From Corinectria fuckeliana (lineage: Eukaryota > Ascomycota > Sordariomycetes > Hypocreales > Nectriaceae): a stretch of DNA of 64,000 nt. How positions within the stretch are numbered: the stretch's first letter is position 1; each line of letters starts with the position of its first letter. The stretch spans positions 310,001-374,000 of the forward strand of contig WPDH01000052.1 of the NCBI GenBank assembly GCA_019137255.1, given 5' to 3'. Positions 22,797-34,000 of the stretch are shown piece by piece. The translations under genes and the position numbers were made by a program. The notes beneath the pieces are model-generated. The model saw only the letters and a list, made by a program, of their open reading frames with translations, had not been told where the DNA came from and made no database searches.

Positions 22797-23288
22797 ATGC
22801 CTTCCAACTACGAGAAGCTTGACCGGCCTAGCGGCCCCAGCCTGGACACATCCGCCTCAATGTCCATCCCCGAAAAGGCTGCCCTCTCCACTGTCACCAC
22901 AGTTTGCCCATCCCCCCTCAACAGGACTCCCGGGGGCAGCGCCACATCCACACCACGCACCCAGAAAGGCAACCCCTTCGATACCGACGTCGAGGCCATG
23001 GTCCCCGCTACCACCACCGATACTTCTGCTACAAAGGTTCACGGTCAGGCCAGCAACACCGACTGCCAGGTCTGGCCCGGCAAGGAGCACTGGAAGCAAA
23101 AGGCCAAGCTTGCGAAGAAGCAGCGTGGCTGGTGTACCTGGATGGCGAAGCTCAGCAACCGAAACCGAATCATCGCCAAGGTCCTCATCGTCTTTCTCAT
23201 CGTCGGCATTGCCGTTGGCGTCGGCTTCGGCGTCAGCAAGCCCCTACACGCTCCCATCTGGGGCGACCAAGGCAAATCAACCAAATGA
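22797..23288 (+). CDS. Small single-pass membrane protein (C-terminal segment), unknown function
   Basis: 163 residues from MPSNYEKLDRP to TGA. The open frame extends upstream but has no ATG there, and CACAATGCC is a good start context. Residues 1-85 are disordered, Ser/Thr/Pro-rich, with a conserved-looking NPFDTDVEA. A basic block (KQKAKLAKKQR, then WMAKLSNRNR) precedes one membrane segment at about 126-146 (AKVLIVFLIVGIAVGVGFGV) and a short tail. There is no signal peptide, so a tail-anchored type II topology is likely. I know similar fungal hypothetical proteins only in outline. Confidence 0.8.
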   Translation: MPSNYEKLDRPSGPSLDTSASMSIPEKAALSTVTTVCPSPLNRTPGGSATSTPRTQKGNPFDTDVEAMVPATTTDTSATKVHGQASNTDCQVWPGKEHWKQKAKLAKKQRGWCTWMAKLSNRNRIIAKVLIVFLIVGIAVGVGFGVSKPLHAPIWGDQGKSTK

Positions 23289-24581
23289 GGGTACTGATCC
23301 GCACGACCATCACGACATCGTCGCCTCCTATCTACATCCCATCGCGTCGCACACCCAAAGGCCATCCAACGGTCCGCCTCGACGACGCGCCCATTTACAT
23401 ACCACGCCTTCGTCGTTTTTCGGATTTCAGCATATCTAGATACCCCAATTGGCAACAACCTCCATAGCAGCATCGGCACCAGCAGCTACGCCCGCCAAGG
23501 GCCCGACTCGCTACCTCGAGATTCAGACCCCATTTTGTACATGTAAATTGGCAGGGCCTTTTGTCTCTTTTCCCTCGGTTTTTTCTTCTTTTGTTCTTTT
23601 ACTTTTTCCCTTGCTAAGAACGGAACACTATTGCTGGATTTCGACATCATGAAGGGGCGTTTGTGGAGTTCGTCCACCTCTCAAGGCGGCATTCATCTTG
23701 GAATGGAATTATGGAGTATAGAACAGTGGGCTGCCTATGTTACAGAGACTGTCGTTTGATTGCTTGCTTGTTTGCGTGGACTTTTTCTACCAGTGCGTTG
23801 TTCATTATGCGATCGGCATAGAGGGTCAAGACAGAGTCACTTTCTTGGTGTCCATCTAAAGAGGAAATATCAAATACGCCCCCGCCCATGTTATTACATG
23901 GGGCTTGGCCGCACGGATGGGAACTTTTTTGCTCCCCCGTCATTGTTCAAACCAGCTTCGACTCTTGTCCCGTTTCATGACGTGTGACGCCTGTGTTTAT
24001 GCATTCTTGCATTGTGTTTAACATGTTAGCATGACGTTTTGTCCTGATGGAGGGACTAGGCTTGCAACCAGTAGAATGCCGAGGACAGTAGGACGTCTGC
24101 TCCGTGTAAGTTGACGTTGAGCGTGGGTCCCAGGCCTCGAATGTCCTTATGCAAGGGACGACGACGGGATCTAGCACTAGGCTGGTGATCTCGCAGACGC
24201 CGGGGGCGGATCACATCCATGGCCGGGGGAAAACTGGAGCCCTGGGGGGGAAACCCGCGGTGACGGGCTTCCAATTCAGGAAACCGTTGGCAAGGCCCGG
24301 TTTATCTGATTTGTTAGATCTTCGATCGTCAGGTGCAGCTCGTTGGGTGTGTGTGGGTAGTCTAGCACGGTAGGTAACTAGGTGTGGATCACGTCTTCCG
24401 AAGCTTCCGGCCATGGAGGGTTTATAAGAAGAGGGGGGAGGCTAACTGGGAGAATCGAGATATTAACCTGAGAGTTGGCTTGGTATATCCCTGACTTGCA
24501 ACAGCCCAGAGAACTTCAGCTAGAAACACCCTCGATGGTATTGCTCTCAACCCCGAATCTCCGCCGTCTCCATCAACAGCC
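23289..24581. other. Intergenic region
   Basis: 3' flank of the gene before and 3' flank of the minus-strand gene after. Nothing gene-like seen. Confidence 0.5.
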
Positions 24582-24923
24582 TCAGCGCGAACGCCGACGA
24601 CGGAGCTTCCCCGGAGTCGCAAGGGCTCCCTCCCCACGGCCTCGTCCAGCGCTCTTCACAACCCCGTCCACAGCGTCGTCCTCCAGCGGCTGCGCTTGCT
24701 CGAGAACGGCGTCCAGCCAGGGATGCGCCCGTCGCTCCGCCCAGTAGCACCGCGTGTGGAAGGCATCTCTCCGCCGCATCGCCTCCCGTCGCCGCTTCGT
24801 CTTTCGCTCCTGGTACGTCGTCCAGCCAGCCCAGCCCAGGAAGCCGACGACGACGAGGCACGGGAGGACGTGGCTCCCGAGGAGGTAGGTGTTGTACTTG
24901 TGCTCTTGCGTCGTAGCGGCCAT
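24582..24923 (-). CDS. Small membrane protein, 113 residues, unknown function
   Basis: ATG at 24923 (MAATTQEHKYNTYLLGS) to TGA. One membrane segment lies at about residues 13-35 (YLLGSHVLPCLVVVGFLGWAGW). It is followed by a strongly basic stretch (ERKTKRRREAMRRRD) and a soluble tail ending in Arg-rich KLRRRRSR. By the positive-inside rule the C terminus faces the cytosol or matrix. Size and layout recall small mitochondrial inner-membrane or assembly factors, but no family is recognised. GC-rich third positions and a TATA element about 80 bp upstream support a real gene. Confidence 0.65.
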   Translation of the reverse strand: MAATTQEHKYNTYLLGSHVLPCLVVVGFLGWAGWTTYQERKTKRRREAMRRRDAFHTRCYWAERRAHPWLDAVLEQAQPLEDDAVDGVVKSAGRGRGEGALATPGKLRRRRSR

Positions 24924-25001
24924 TGTGTGTGGTGTTTACTCGTGATGTGTAGACTGTCGTAGGGCTTGGTCTCCTGATCTAGGGGGGCGTCGGGCGCTCT
25001 G

Positions 25002-25009
25002 TTTATATA
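25002..25009 (-). promoter_or_regulatory. TATA box for the gene starting at 24923
   Basis: TATATAAA on the minus strand, 79 bp before the ATG. Confidence 0.5.
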
Positions 25010-25394
25010 AGGCTGGATTGTGTTAGCAACGGTTCACAGCTAGATGCACGAGGTGAAAAGCTGTATTTGCAAGCCTCGCCATGATTTTGGTAAGAAGGGC
25101 CTGTTTGAATCACAAGTCTTGTCAGTTTTCGAATCCTAGATGACGATCCGTAGAAGAAACTCAATCAGAGTACACGCCGCGATAACATACGAAGAAACAA
25201 GTCGGAAGCCTTCGCACCACCAGGTTATTTCTCTCTAATGGCTAGGCAAACTCACTAGAGGAAACAAGTTCGTCTTCATTACACCCAAGTCCGTGGAATG
25301 AACAGAATTGTCCACACGCCCCAGTTCAAGGGAACAAACATGGCAGAGTGTTGTCCTCGCGTTCAAGATTCCATAAGCAACCGTCTCTAGCCCG

Positions 25395-25402
25395 TATAAA
25401 TA
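25395..25402 (+). promoter_or_regulatory. TATA box upstream of the interrupted gene at 25849
   Basis: TATAAATA, followed by a (TC)15 leader and two predicted leader introns. Confidence 0.45.
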
Positions 25403-25422
25403 TTTCCTTACACGTCATCTCA

Positions 25423-25430
<8 letters not shown>

Positions 25431-25460
<30 letters not shown>
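25431..25460 (+). repeat. (TC)15 dinucleotide repeat
   Basis: Uninterrupted TC run in a presumed 5' leader; pyrimidine tracts are common in fungal leaders but this one is a pure microsatellite. Confidence 0.9.
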
Positions 25461-25464
<4 letters not shown>

Positions 25465-25848
25465 CCACAACCGTCTCAGGACTCGCAACTCAACCACCGT
25501 AAGTACCAGCCAAACCAACAGAACCATGTACTCCGACTTCGACTCCCTCCTTCACTCCCATGCACCATATGGTGCTTAATGGAAAATCTTTTTTCTCATT
25601 ATTTACGTGCTATTATCCGTCCCCCTTGTGGTGGTTTTATGCGCAGTGATCGCAGTACTAGCCTGGTGCTGTTGCTACCCCTGCCTTGATCGTCTCCTCA
25701 GCCAGCCAGGGGCGAGGGGCGAGGGGCAGGACATCGAGCTTGGGCAGCAGCGTGAGTAGACTCATGCGAAGATGCGCAAGAATCTCGTACGTGGAACGAC
25801 CAGCTGACAACATGCAGGTCAGACACCCAACCTACCAAGCCTCTCAAC

Positions 25849-26142
25849 ATGAGCGCCTCCGCGCCGGACTTCCTTAGGGCCTTTGGACATGGGTTTGCCT
25901 GGCACCACAGGCTTCCCACGATGGTGGTTTGATTCATTTCCGTCGTCGCAACCGCCTGCATCATGTTCTCCGCCCTGCTGTTCACCATGTTGCTGGAAAT
26001 CATCTTCGTTCTCGTCTGCCAAGGCATTGCTCTCTTGTACAATGGCCTCCTCAGCATCAGGCAGCCGGTTCGAGGGCCGTTTGCCAAGCAGCGTATCGAG
26101 GAAGGGAGAAAGGGGGCGCAGCCTCGTGTGCAGCATGCCTAG
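25849..26142 (+). pseudogene. Small membrane protein frame interrupted by TGA at codon 28
   Basis: Two leader introns are plausible: 25499-25646 (GTAAGT...GCGCAG) and 25752-25817 (GTGAGT, branch CTGAC, ATGCAG). In that mature RNA the first ATG after the leader splices is 25849. It opens MSASAPDFLRAFGHGF... and runs 27 codons to TGA at 25930-25932. The frame then continues for 69 codons to TAG at 26140, with a long hydrophobic stretch (FISVVATACIMFSALLFTM, then LLEIIFVLVCQGIALLYNG) and a basic tail. A Trp codon in place of TGA would give one coherent protein of 97 residues. Alternatively translation starts at the ATG at 25963 (59 residues). The opposite strand is also open here but reads as a Glu/Gln-rich shadow. 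Moderate to low certainty. Confidence 0.4.
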
Positions 26143-26908
26143 AGATTTTTAGACGGAACCTTGCAGTTGGTACTCACATACAGACATGTACCTACTAGGT
26201 AGACAATCAACACTCTGCAACTTGATTTCTTTTTCGAATGGTCGTGGATTCACCAGTGCGTTGCTTATCAAAGTGACTTTAAATGCATGGTGATTGCAAC
26301 TGGTAGGACTTGGTCTATACAGGCAAAGGTCACTTCAGTTGCATTGGTCGGCCCCCTAAGCCATCAATAGTCCATCGTCTCGCCGTTGTCTCCTGTCTTC
26401 TCCATACCAGTTTTCGTGTATTCTCGGGTTCATGCAACAAAGTTGATATCTGGTGTCGGTCACAGTAAGCTCATGCAACGCCCCATAGCCATCCCATTAG
26501 CAATATTCAGTCTATCGAGACCTCATCTGTTCCAGTATTCACTGATTCAGGTCGTCAGCGCCCTCAGGATTGTTTTAAAGACACACATACAAGCCTAGTG
26601 AAAATAAAGAAGAATCGCAAAAATGCCTTTGTTTGCTCTCAAGCCTCACTCGTTAGCCTGCATCAACACTGTTCAACCAAACAAGGAACCAAACACCACA
26701 ACCATCTATGCGAACAGAACCCTCGTACAGCGAACATGACAAGAACAAGGACTTGCCCAAATACATAAGTGGCCCCCGTTACGCCACTCCACCCCTTCCG
26801 TCAAACATAACCTAGCCCGACAACGCATCTTCTTCACAAGGATCTTGTCCTTGGAGTAAGTCCCTCGGGAAGAAGAACAAAGTCTGACCACCCTCACAGG
26901 CCATCATC
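26143..26908. other. Intergenic region and promoter of the gene at 26909
   Basis: No gene seen; the sequence just before 26909 is a typical leader with a CATCATC context. Confidence 0.5.
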
Positions 26909-27532
26909 ATGTCCGGCAGCAACATCACCCTGCCCGGCAACTTCACAGTCCCGGGCAGCAAGCACCTGGACCATAACCTCACCATCCCCTCCAACATGAC
27001 TGGCAACTACCCTCCCGGCTTCTTCGCGCGCTCCTCGGACTCCGACTCTCCCACCGGGGACGGGAAGCACATCCAGAAGATCCTCTGGATCATCGTCGCG
27101 TGCGTGGGCGTCTTCGTGTTGCTCGGCGCCGCGTTCTTCACCTATCACTGCTTCTTCTACGGCCGTAAACCCAGGCGTGACGTCGAGAACCTCATGCCGA
27201 AAAAGGAGACGCCGTGGCAGAGGGACTTGCGTCTCGGCGTCGACAGGGAGATTGCCGCGAGCAACGCCGCGAGGAGGTACCCCCTGAGCGATCTCGCCCA
27301 GCACGGAAGCCGACACCAGAGTAGCCAGCCTGAGCCGTGTCACACCCGAGGCTCGCCCAGTCACCACGGGCGAGCAAAGACGCCGCGCAGGCCTTCGCGA
27401 GTCCCTTCCGACCAAGACTGGCCTCTGCATTCGACCAAAAGCCCCGCGGTTACCGCCACTGTAGCACCGGTTCGTAACCTGAAGCCGGTAGATCGGTTGC
27501 GGGCGAGAATGAAAGGGGACAGGAAGGCTTGA
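26909..27532 (+). CDS. Single-pass membrane protein with glycosylated-type N terminus
   Basis: 207 residues, one exon. The first 35 residues hold four N-glycosylation sequons (NIT, NFT, NLT, NMT) and no cleavable signal. A membrane segment spans about 58-83 (ILWIIVACVGVFVLLGAAFF), followed by HCFFYGRKPRR. The remaining 120 residues are basic and Ser/Pro/His-rich, presumably cytosolic. This suggests an outside N terminus and inside C terminus (reverse signal-anchor). Function unknown; the layout resembles small fungal surface sensors but has no WSC or cysteine module. The ATG lies in CATCATCATGTCC. Confidence 0.8.
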   Translation: MSGSNITLPGNFTVPGSKHLDHNLTIPSNMTGNYPPGFFARSSDSDSPTGDGKHIQKILWIIVACVGVFVLLGAAFFTYHCFFYGRKPRRDVENLMPKKETPWQRDLRLGVDREIAASNAARRYPLSDLAQHGSRHQSSQPEPCHTRGSPSHHGRAKTPRRPSRVPSDQDWPLHSTKSPAVTATVAPVRNLKPVDRLRARMKGDRKA

Positions 27533-28698
27533 CTGCTGGCGACGCCCCTCTGGCGTCACAGTAAGAATAGCCACTCCAACAAAAGGGGCCGTAGTCGTTT
27601 GAAGAACGCGGCAGGGCGTATCATGGTATGGGTAGGGACTTGGAAGCGGAGAGTCAAGTAGAGGTGTCTCAATGACACCGCAGGACGTCTTCTGGTATAT
27701 ATGGGAACTTGGAAGCGGAGAACCAAGTGGAAGCGCCTGTAGACAGTTTGCAAACGACTTGTCTCCCTTGTGCCTGATCTAAATTGAAACTTGTCATGCG
27801 TATGTCCTTGACACCCCCAGGAACTGATCATGGACCACTCTGTTCTGTATACACTTCTGCCCGTGACAGTTTGCCTCCTGATATTATGTAGAACTTGACG
27901 CAATTTCTCTCTGCATCATTGCTTTCTCATTTCCTGTCTGCCTCTTTCTAATCAACATGGTTCATCTTCGCGTCTCTTGCATCTCCTCCTGATCCCTGGA
28001 TTAAATCACGGCATCATCTGGCCAGTTGTCATCAAGACAGAAAGAAAACAAGAGCGCGGTAGGCAATACCAGCACATTCCAATAATTAACAAGGCCTTCT
28101 GTGACTCAAATCGTTCTCGGTGTCCGTCATGGCGTCCAGAAAATAGCAAAGCCGAAGCATCGCGCGGGCTAGCACAGAGACGTATTGCGCAGCTCAGCGC
28201 GCCAGAAATCCCGTAATATCATCCCCGGGAGGGATCAAGGTTGCCGTGTCCCTCCTCTCCAGTGCTCGTATAGTAAAACAGCCAAATGCAGAAATGAAGG
28301 GTCAGCAGACTAGGTGGTAGGGAATGGGGGAAATGATCCAGGTGTTGAGTGTATAACAAAGGGAAATTGGGGTGTGGGAGTACAAATAAGTTTACTATTT
28401 TCTTTCTTTCTAGTTGACTGGACAAGTCACGATCCAGCTAGTTGCTGACGCTTCCGTCCAGAACGATCCCTGGTTTAATGGCGGCAGCCGTTTCAGTCCA
28501 ACCCCCATCTGCGTGGGGTGGTGTTGTACCGGGTTCGTGAGGGCTCTTGCAGGGGTTATAACATGATGAAGTCATAGCCAGAGATGGCTGTTTGTGCGGG
28601 TTCCTCGAGTTGGGCCCAGGCTCGATCCTCGTTGGGTCGATGTTTGCTCGAGTCGTTTACACGAAACAAGATCGGGGGTCGTCGATCAGCAGGGAGCT
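27533..28698. other. Intergenic region with a two-copy imperfect repeat
   Basis: Segments 27608-27669 and 27678-27738 are imperfect copies of one unit of about 60 bp (shared core ACTTGGAAGCGGAGA). Otherwise nothing gene-like before the 3' end of the GTPase gene. Confidence 0.55.
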
Positions 28699-29723
28699 TC
28701 ACACAGACTGGTACAGTAGCAGGGGCTCGCCGACGTTTTCGATCTCGGGAATCGTGCATTTGAGATCGAATGCTTTGGACAAGACGATTTTAAAGATCTG
28801 CAGATGATGAGTACGTAGAATGTTCGGGGGATCTGCAGATGGGACTGACCTTTTGTACGTTGATGCTATGGCTGGTACTTGAAAAGATCAATGCCGCTCT
28901 CATGGCTTTAGCAAACCGCCTTGCCTGTTGGTCTTGTTAGCTCGAGCCCAGGGATGCGCCTGGTAGACGTAATCGGACGGACCTGGTTGGAAATCTCTTC
29001 TTGGTCCTGGGGCGGGAAGTTGACGAAATGGTCGTACTTTGTCCCGACGAGGATAGGAATTGCCGTCTTGTTGAAGCCTCGGCCTTGTCGGTACCACTCC
29101 TTGATGCTGTTCAACGTGCTCTTGCGGGTCAAGTCGAACATGAAGAGGATGGCGACGGCGTCATTGCAGACGAGGGGCAGCATATTGACGAACTCGCGCT
29201 GGCCGCCAAGATCCCAGATAGAAAATGTGATTTCGGTGTTGCGAATGGAGATTGTCTTCTCCATAAAGTTGACGCCGAGGGTCTGGATGTAGTCTTCATC
29301 CCAGCTCCCCTCGACGTACTTGACCATGAGAGACGTCTTTCCGATCTGGGCGTCGCCCACCATGCCAACCTTGATGACGACATGGTTTCGGCCGTTGGAG
29401 GACTCGCCTGCAGCTGCAGCAGCAGCAGCAGCGGCGGCGGCGGCGGCGGCGGCGCTTTGCCCTTGCCTGTAATCGTTGTAGTTCTGATGGGCGGGGTTGG
29501 AGAGACCGCTGGCAGGTCTTGATATGGAGGGAGCGGCCTGGACGGGGGGGGTGTATCTGGCATTGGGGTCCTCTTCTTGCCTGGGGCTAGCGGCGAGGCC
29601 CTGGTCTAGAGATTGGCTCTGCGAATGGCGGAAGCCGTTGCTCGAGGTAATGTAGGGAGAGCCCTCAATGCCGCCGAGGGTATCGTCGTGGACGTCGTGT
29701 GGGGGAGGCGTCCCCATCTCCAT
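28699..29723 (-). CDS. spg1: Spg1/Tem1-type septation-initiation GTPase
   Basis: Exons 28983-29723, 28850-28924 and 28699-28797 join in frame to 304 residues. Introns are 58 bp (GTCCGT, branch GCTAAC, ACAG) and 52 bp (GTCAGT...TGCAG). The GTPase domain starts near residue 113 and matches fission yeast Spg1 closely: GDAQIGKTS (P-loop), YIQTLGVNFMEKTI, WDLGGQREF, FMFDLTRKST, GTKYD, and SSTSHSINVQKIFKIVL near the end. The protein acts at the top of the septation initiation / mitotic exit network, on spindle poles. An N-terminal extension of about 110 residues is low-complexity and includes a 16-residue Ala run coded by GCN repeats. The start at 29723 is the only ATG in frame; see the finding on the upstream frame. 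Confidence 0.93.
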
Positions 29724-30930
29724 GGTATCGACGGCGGGGGGGTCGGGAGTAGGGGGGAGAGCCGTAGCCGCCGCCGCGATCGTGGGGTCTTCCAGCTTGA
29801 AGGTGAGGGGGGGTTGTGATGGGAGTCGGAGTCGATGGCGCCGTCGAAGTACGTCGAGGACAAGTGCGGGTCAAGTCGAGGTGTCGAGTCGAAGGAACGT
29901 GTGCCGTTTGGAAGGCGAACGGAGTGCGGTGGAGTTGTCGGCAGGACCAGGTAGGTAGAGAACGTGATTGTCGTAGGCGCGTCGGTCGATGAGTAGAGGA
30001 GGAAGAAGCGGAACAGGTGGTCAGCTTGTCGAAGGCATAAAAGCCGAAACAGCTAGTGGTTTGGCAGCTAGCGACAGTGACAGTGACAGCGACGGAGAAG
30101 GCGACAATGGTGGCAGTCGGAGATGCAGCAGCAGAGCGAGGGAGGCGTAGTCGATTGCGGAGGACAGAGGGCGTAGGGCGGCAGTCGGAAGCTTAGGGAG
30201 GTGGAGAGAAGAGGCTCCACGGTGGTCCCGCGATGATGAGCCGGAGCCTGGAGGCGTGGTAGCGGGCAGCTGCTGTTGGTGGTTGGTCCAGCCAGGAACA
30301 AGCCAGAAACAAGCCACAGAGGGCGCCAGCTGGAAAGCGGAGGAGGTGGCAACGTTGAAATGAGACAGAGTCTCGGTCTAGAGGAGGCGACGATATGATG
30401 GGATGGAAGGAAGGGCAAATAAGGGGGGAAGAAGACGAAGTGGTTAGAAAGAGAGGAGAAGTGTAGTGGTTCACCCCGGTTTGGGTTGCGTTGGGATGGA
30501 CGACTCCGGATGGAGATGGAGAACGTAGACTAGAGGTAGCTGGAGTTGAAGATGGATGATGGACGACGGGACGGATGACGAAGAAAAGCGACCAGGGACA
30601 AGGGACAAGCGACAAGCGAGACGGACTCGGAGGGGAAGGCGGGGGGAGGGTCCTGTCTTGTCCTGTCTGTCTGTCATGTGCTGTCTCTCTCGTTCTTTAC
30701 TCCGTCTTTCTCGGGTTGTAACCTAGACTATTGTCTTGCTGTCTTAATTACCGTCGCCGACGTTGAAAGCCTAGGCCTGATTGTGCATGGTTGGATCAAG
30801 CCGCCGAAGCGCTGAAGGGGACGAGCGGGGCGGAATTTCACAGGCACCGTTGGGTCAGTCAGACTGGACACGAGCCTGAAGCGACCTGAGCAAGACAGCA
30901 ACTCATCCAGCTCGTATTCTCGATTGGATG
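29724..30930. other. Promoter and leader region of the GTPase gene
   Basis: About 1.2 kb up to the retrotransposon. Strongly pyrimidine-rich on the minus strand from 30.0 to 30.7 kb. No separate gene supported. Confidence 0.5.
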
Positions 30931-30935
30931 AACCT
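30931..30935. repeat. Target-site duplication, left copy
   Basis: AACCT directly before the left LTR; identical to 36224-36228 directly after the right LTR. Confidence 0.9.
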
Positions 30936-31049
30936 TGTTGTTGGCAATGATGCTGTAGGATTGATCTATCTGACTAGCTAGCTCCAAGGGGGCGGCGTTG
31001 TGGGCCTTAGGTGCCCTAGGTGGTGGCCTCAGGCTACCACCCCTTAACA
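30936..31049 (-). repeat. 3' LTR of the copia element (114 bp)
   Basis: Identical to the other LTR except position 31035 (T here, C at 36209, a CpA-to-TpA type change). On the minus strand a purine-rich GTGGGGTAG (31050-31058) sits directly before it, as a polypurine tract should. Confidence 0.93.
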
Positions 31050-34000
31050 CTACCCCACAGCTAAGGGAACCCACAAATAAGTGACGTATTTATAAGCCCT
31101 TTTCCATATCAAATTGACTAATTCCTTAGTGTTTTATATATCCTGGGCATCTAGCTTTCGCATCTAGAGTTATACTATAAATCTCTCGTGGGTTATATGC
31201 CTTAGCGCTTTTGTTAGCCTGTCTGTGATTATCTTGTCTGTACAGATCTGCTAAAGGTTAAAATAGCCTTTCTTAGTGTGTTAGATAACCTATTTGAAGT
31301 GTATATTAATATAATATATTCTTGCTGTATTTCTCTTATTTAATACAGCTAGTCTTACGTTCTAGCTGTTTGTGAATAGTATATAGGGCTTAGACTGCTC
31401 TAGCCTAGCTTTCTTAATTAACTGTGATATCTATAAAGCTAATATTCCTGCTAGGGTTAGGTTTATAAACTCTGCCTCTGTTAATAAGATTACTATAATA
31501 GTCTGCCTCTTTAATTTCTAAAGAACTAGTCTGTTACTAACAAATATAATATATCTTATAGTTAAGTAATATATTATGTAGTTATCTGTGAAGAAAGTAT
31601 TTATATATACTTAAAGCTTTAGGTTTCTAATATTATATTTACCGCCTAGTATAAGAGCTAGGCAGGGTATACTATAGAGGTAGTAAAAGAGGTGTTTTAT
31701 TACTTTCTTATAATACTTAGTAGGGCTTATATTAGCCTTATATATCTTCTAGGTTGTGAATATAATATTAGGCCTTATACTTATTAACAGATAGTTAAGA
31801 CTTCCTGTTCTTTTAAGCTACTAGGTCTATAATATAACAACTTTATTATCCTTCTAGTTGCTTAGGATTTTATGCTTAAACAGCTATAATATCTTTACTA
31901 GCTTAAGATACCCTATAGTGAATTTTTTAATAATCTTCTTAGTGTAGTATCCTTAATAAATATAAATATAATAGTTATTTCTCTTTCTGATAATCTAAAG
32001 GCCTAGAAAGTCCTTTATTTCTCTTAGAGCCTTAATCTTAAATAACCTACTAATCTTATTTATAATAGTATTAATCTTTTCCTTTATCTAGGCAGCTATA
32101 ACTATATTATCCATATAGAGGATTAATAGTATATTATCCTCACACTTAAAGATATAAACCTCTAATACTAAGGACTTAAAGCTTATTAAGATAAGCTTTT
32201 AAGTAGCTATAAAGAACCACTAGGCTAAGAAGATTAAGAGGCTATAAAGAGCTTTATTAAGAAGGCAAACTCAGTCTGTGCTGTCTTTAAAGCTATATAG
32301 CTGCTTAATATAAATCTTTTTCTTTGCTGCTATATTTAGGAATACTATAGTAATATCACACTAAGCTGTTTTATAGTCTAAGATAGCTATAAGTAAGCAG
32401 AATAATCTTATAAAAGCTATATGTGTTACTACTGTGTAGAGCTCTTTAATAGCGTAATTATCACCTTACTCTTAGTCTCTCTAGACTACCTATTAGGCTC
32501 TTATGTAGGGGTTTTTATTAGTAGGGTATTTTATATTATAGACCTATTTTCTGTTAAGAACTTAAGCCTCTTATAGTCTCTCTATAAGGTCTTACACAGC
32601 CTTACTAATAAGGCTGTTATATTGTTTTTTCTTAGCTAGTCTCTAGACTTTTATATAGTCCTTATGTTTCTAGGCTTACTTCTAGGTCTTTAAGGCTGTG
32701 ATTTTATCTAGTATGATTTTATATGCTTTTAGTGATGTAAATATAATATGTTAGACTTTCTTAATAATCTTATCTTACTCTCTATATACCTTAGTAGGTA
32801 TAGTTAGGCTGTTATATATCTTTTAGTAGTTAGGTTAGCTCTAATTTTATATAGTATAATTAGAGGGCTCAGAAGGGGCTTTCTTTTAGTATTGCTTTTT
32901 CTCTCTCTGAGGCTAGGGCTTAGAAATAGGCTTAGTGCTTAGGATCTTAGTTAGGGGGTCTTATAGGGTCTTAAGGGTATTTTTGAAGCTGTCTAGCATG
33001 TTAGGGAATAGTGTTTCTGCCTTAAGGATATTATTATCAGTCTGTCTGTAAGGGGAGGTATTAGAAGATAGAGTTATCCTTCTCTAGGCCTCTTATAGCT
33101 TTATAGTAGCTTTAGGCTTGTCAGCTAACTTCTGTTATATCTCCAGCTTAGTAATAGTCTTCTGCTGCTTTTTGTAGACTTCTTTAGGTCTTATAGTAAT
33201 ATAGCTTTTAATAAAGATTATATAGCTACCTTCTGAGATCTTTAGGTTAATTAGTATAGCCTTAAGCTCTAGGATATCCTTTAGGCCTTTCTTATCTTTA
33301 TAGATCTCTCTAAATCTAATATTTTAGGCTCTTATAACTCTCTCTTTATTAGGAAGCTAGACTTTATAGATATATCTTTTTATGCTTTTTATACCTACTA
33401 GAAATCCCTTTTAAGCTTGTAGAGTTATCTTTTCTAATTTAACTTTTCTCTAGTTAGGAATGTATATATAGATAATATATCTTTATATTCTAATATGCTT
33501 AAGATAAGGTATATAAGGTATGTTAATAATCTAGAATATCTTCTAGATTAAGGCTTTATTATTCTTATTAGTAGAGGTAGAGAGTTAGTTATTAATATAG
33601 ACACTTGCTTTAATATAGAGCAGCTATAGCAGCTCTAGTAGCTTAGTGTTAATATATATAGCTTAGGCTCTTTTAATTAGGGCTTTACTAGCTCTCTTAA
33701 TATAGCTGTTTTGTTCTAGTGTATAAGAAGCGCTAAATCTTATGCTAATACCTTCCTTTAAGGCCTAGCTCTTAATCTTCCTGCTTTTAAACTCTAAGGT
33801 GTTATTAAAGTAGAGTATCTTAACCTTATGCTTAGTACTTATATTTTCTATAGCCTTCTTCTACCTCTTAATCTTAGGTAAAGCCTAGTCTCTTATCTAA
33901 AGCGGAATATACTAGTAGAAGCCTATAATAGTATTAATTCTATGAAAGCTATAGTGGTAGCCCTTAAGGCCTTATAGGGTTAGCTTAATAATATCCTAGA

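Noticed and set aside
22333..23439. 368-codon plus-strand frame over the 22.8-kb gene
   Set aside because: Starts in the leader of, and runs out of frame through, the supported membrane-protein gene; reads as Pro/Ser/His-rich shadow.
25819..26136. Minus-strand Glu/Gln-rich frame opposite the interrupted membrane protein
   Set aside because: It is what the antisense of a Leu/Ile-rich helix looks like; splice signals and TATA box favour the plus strand, though not with certainty.
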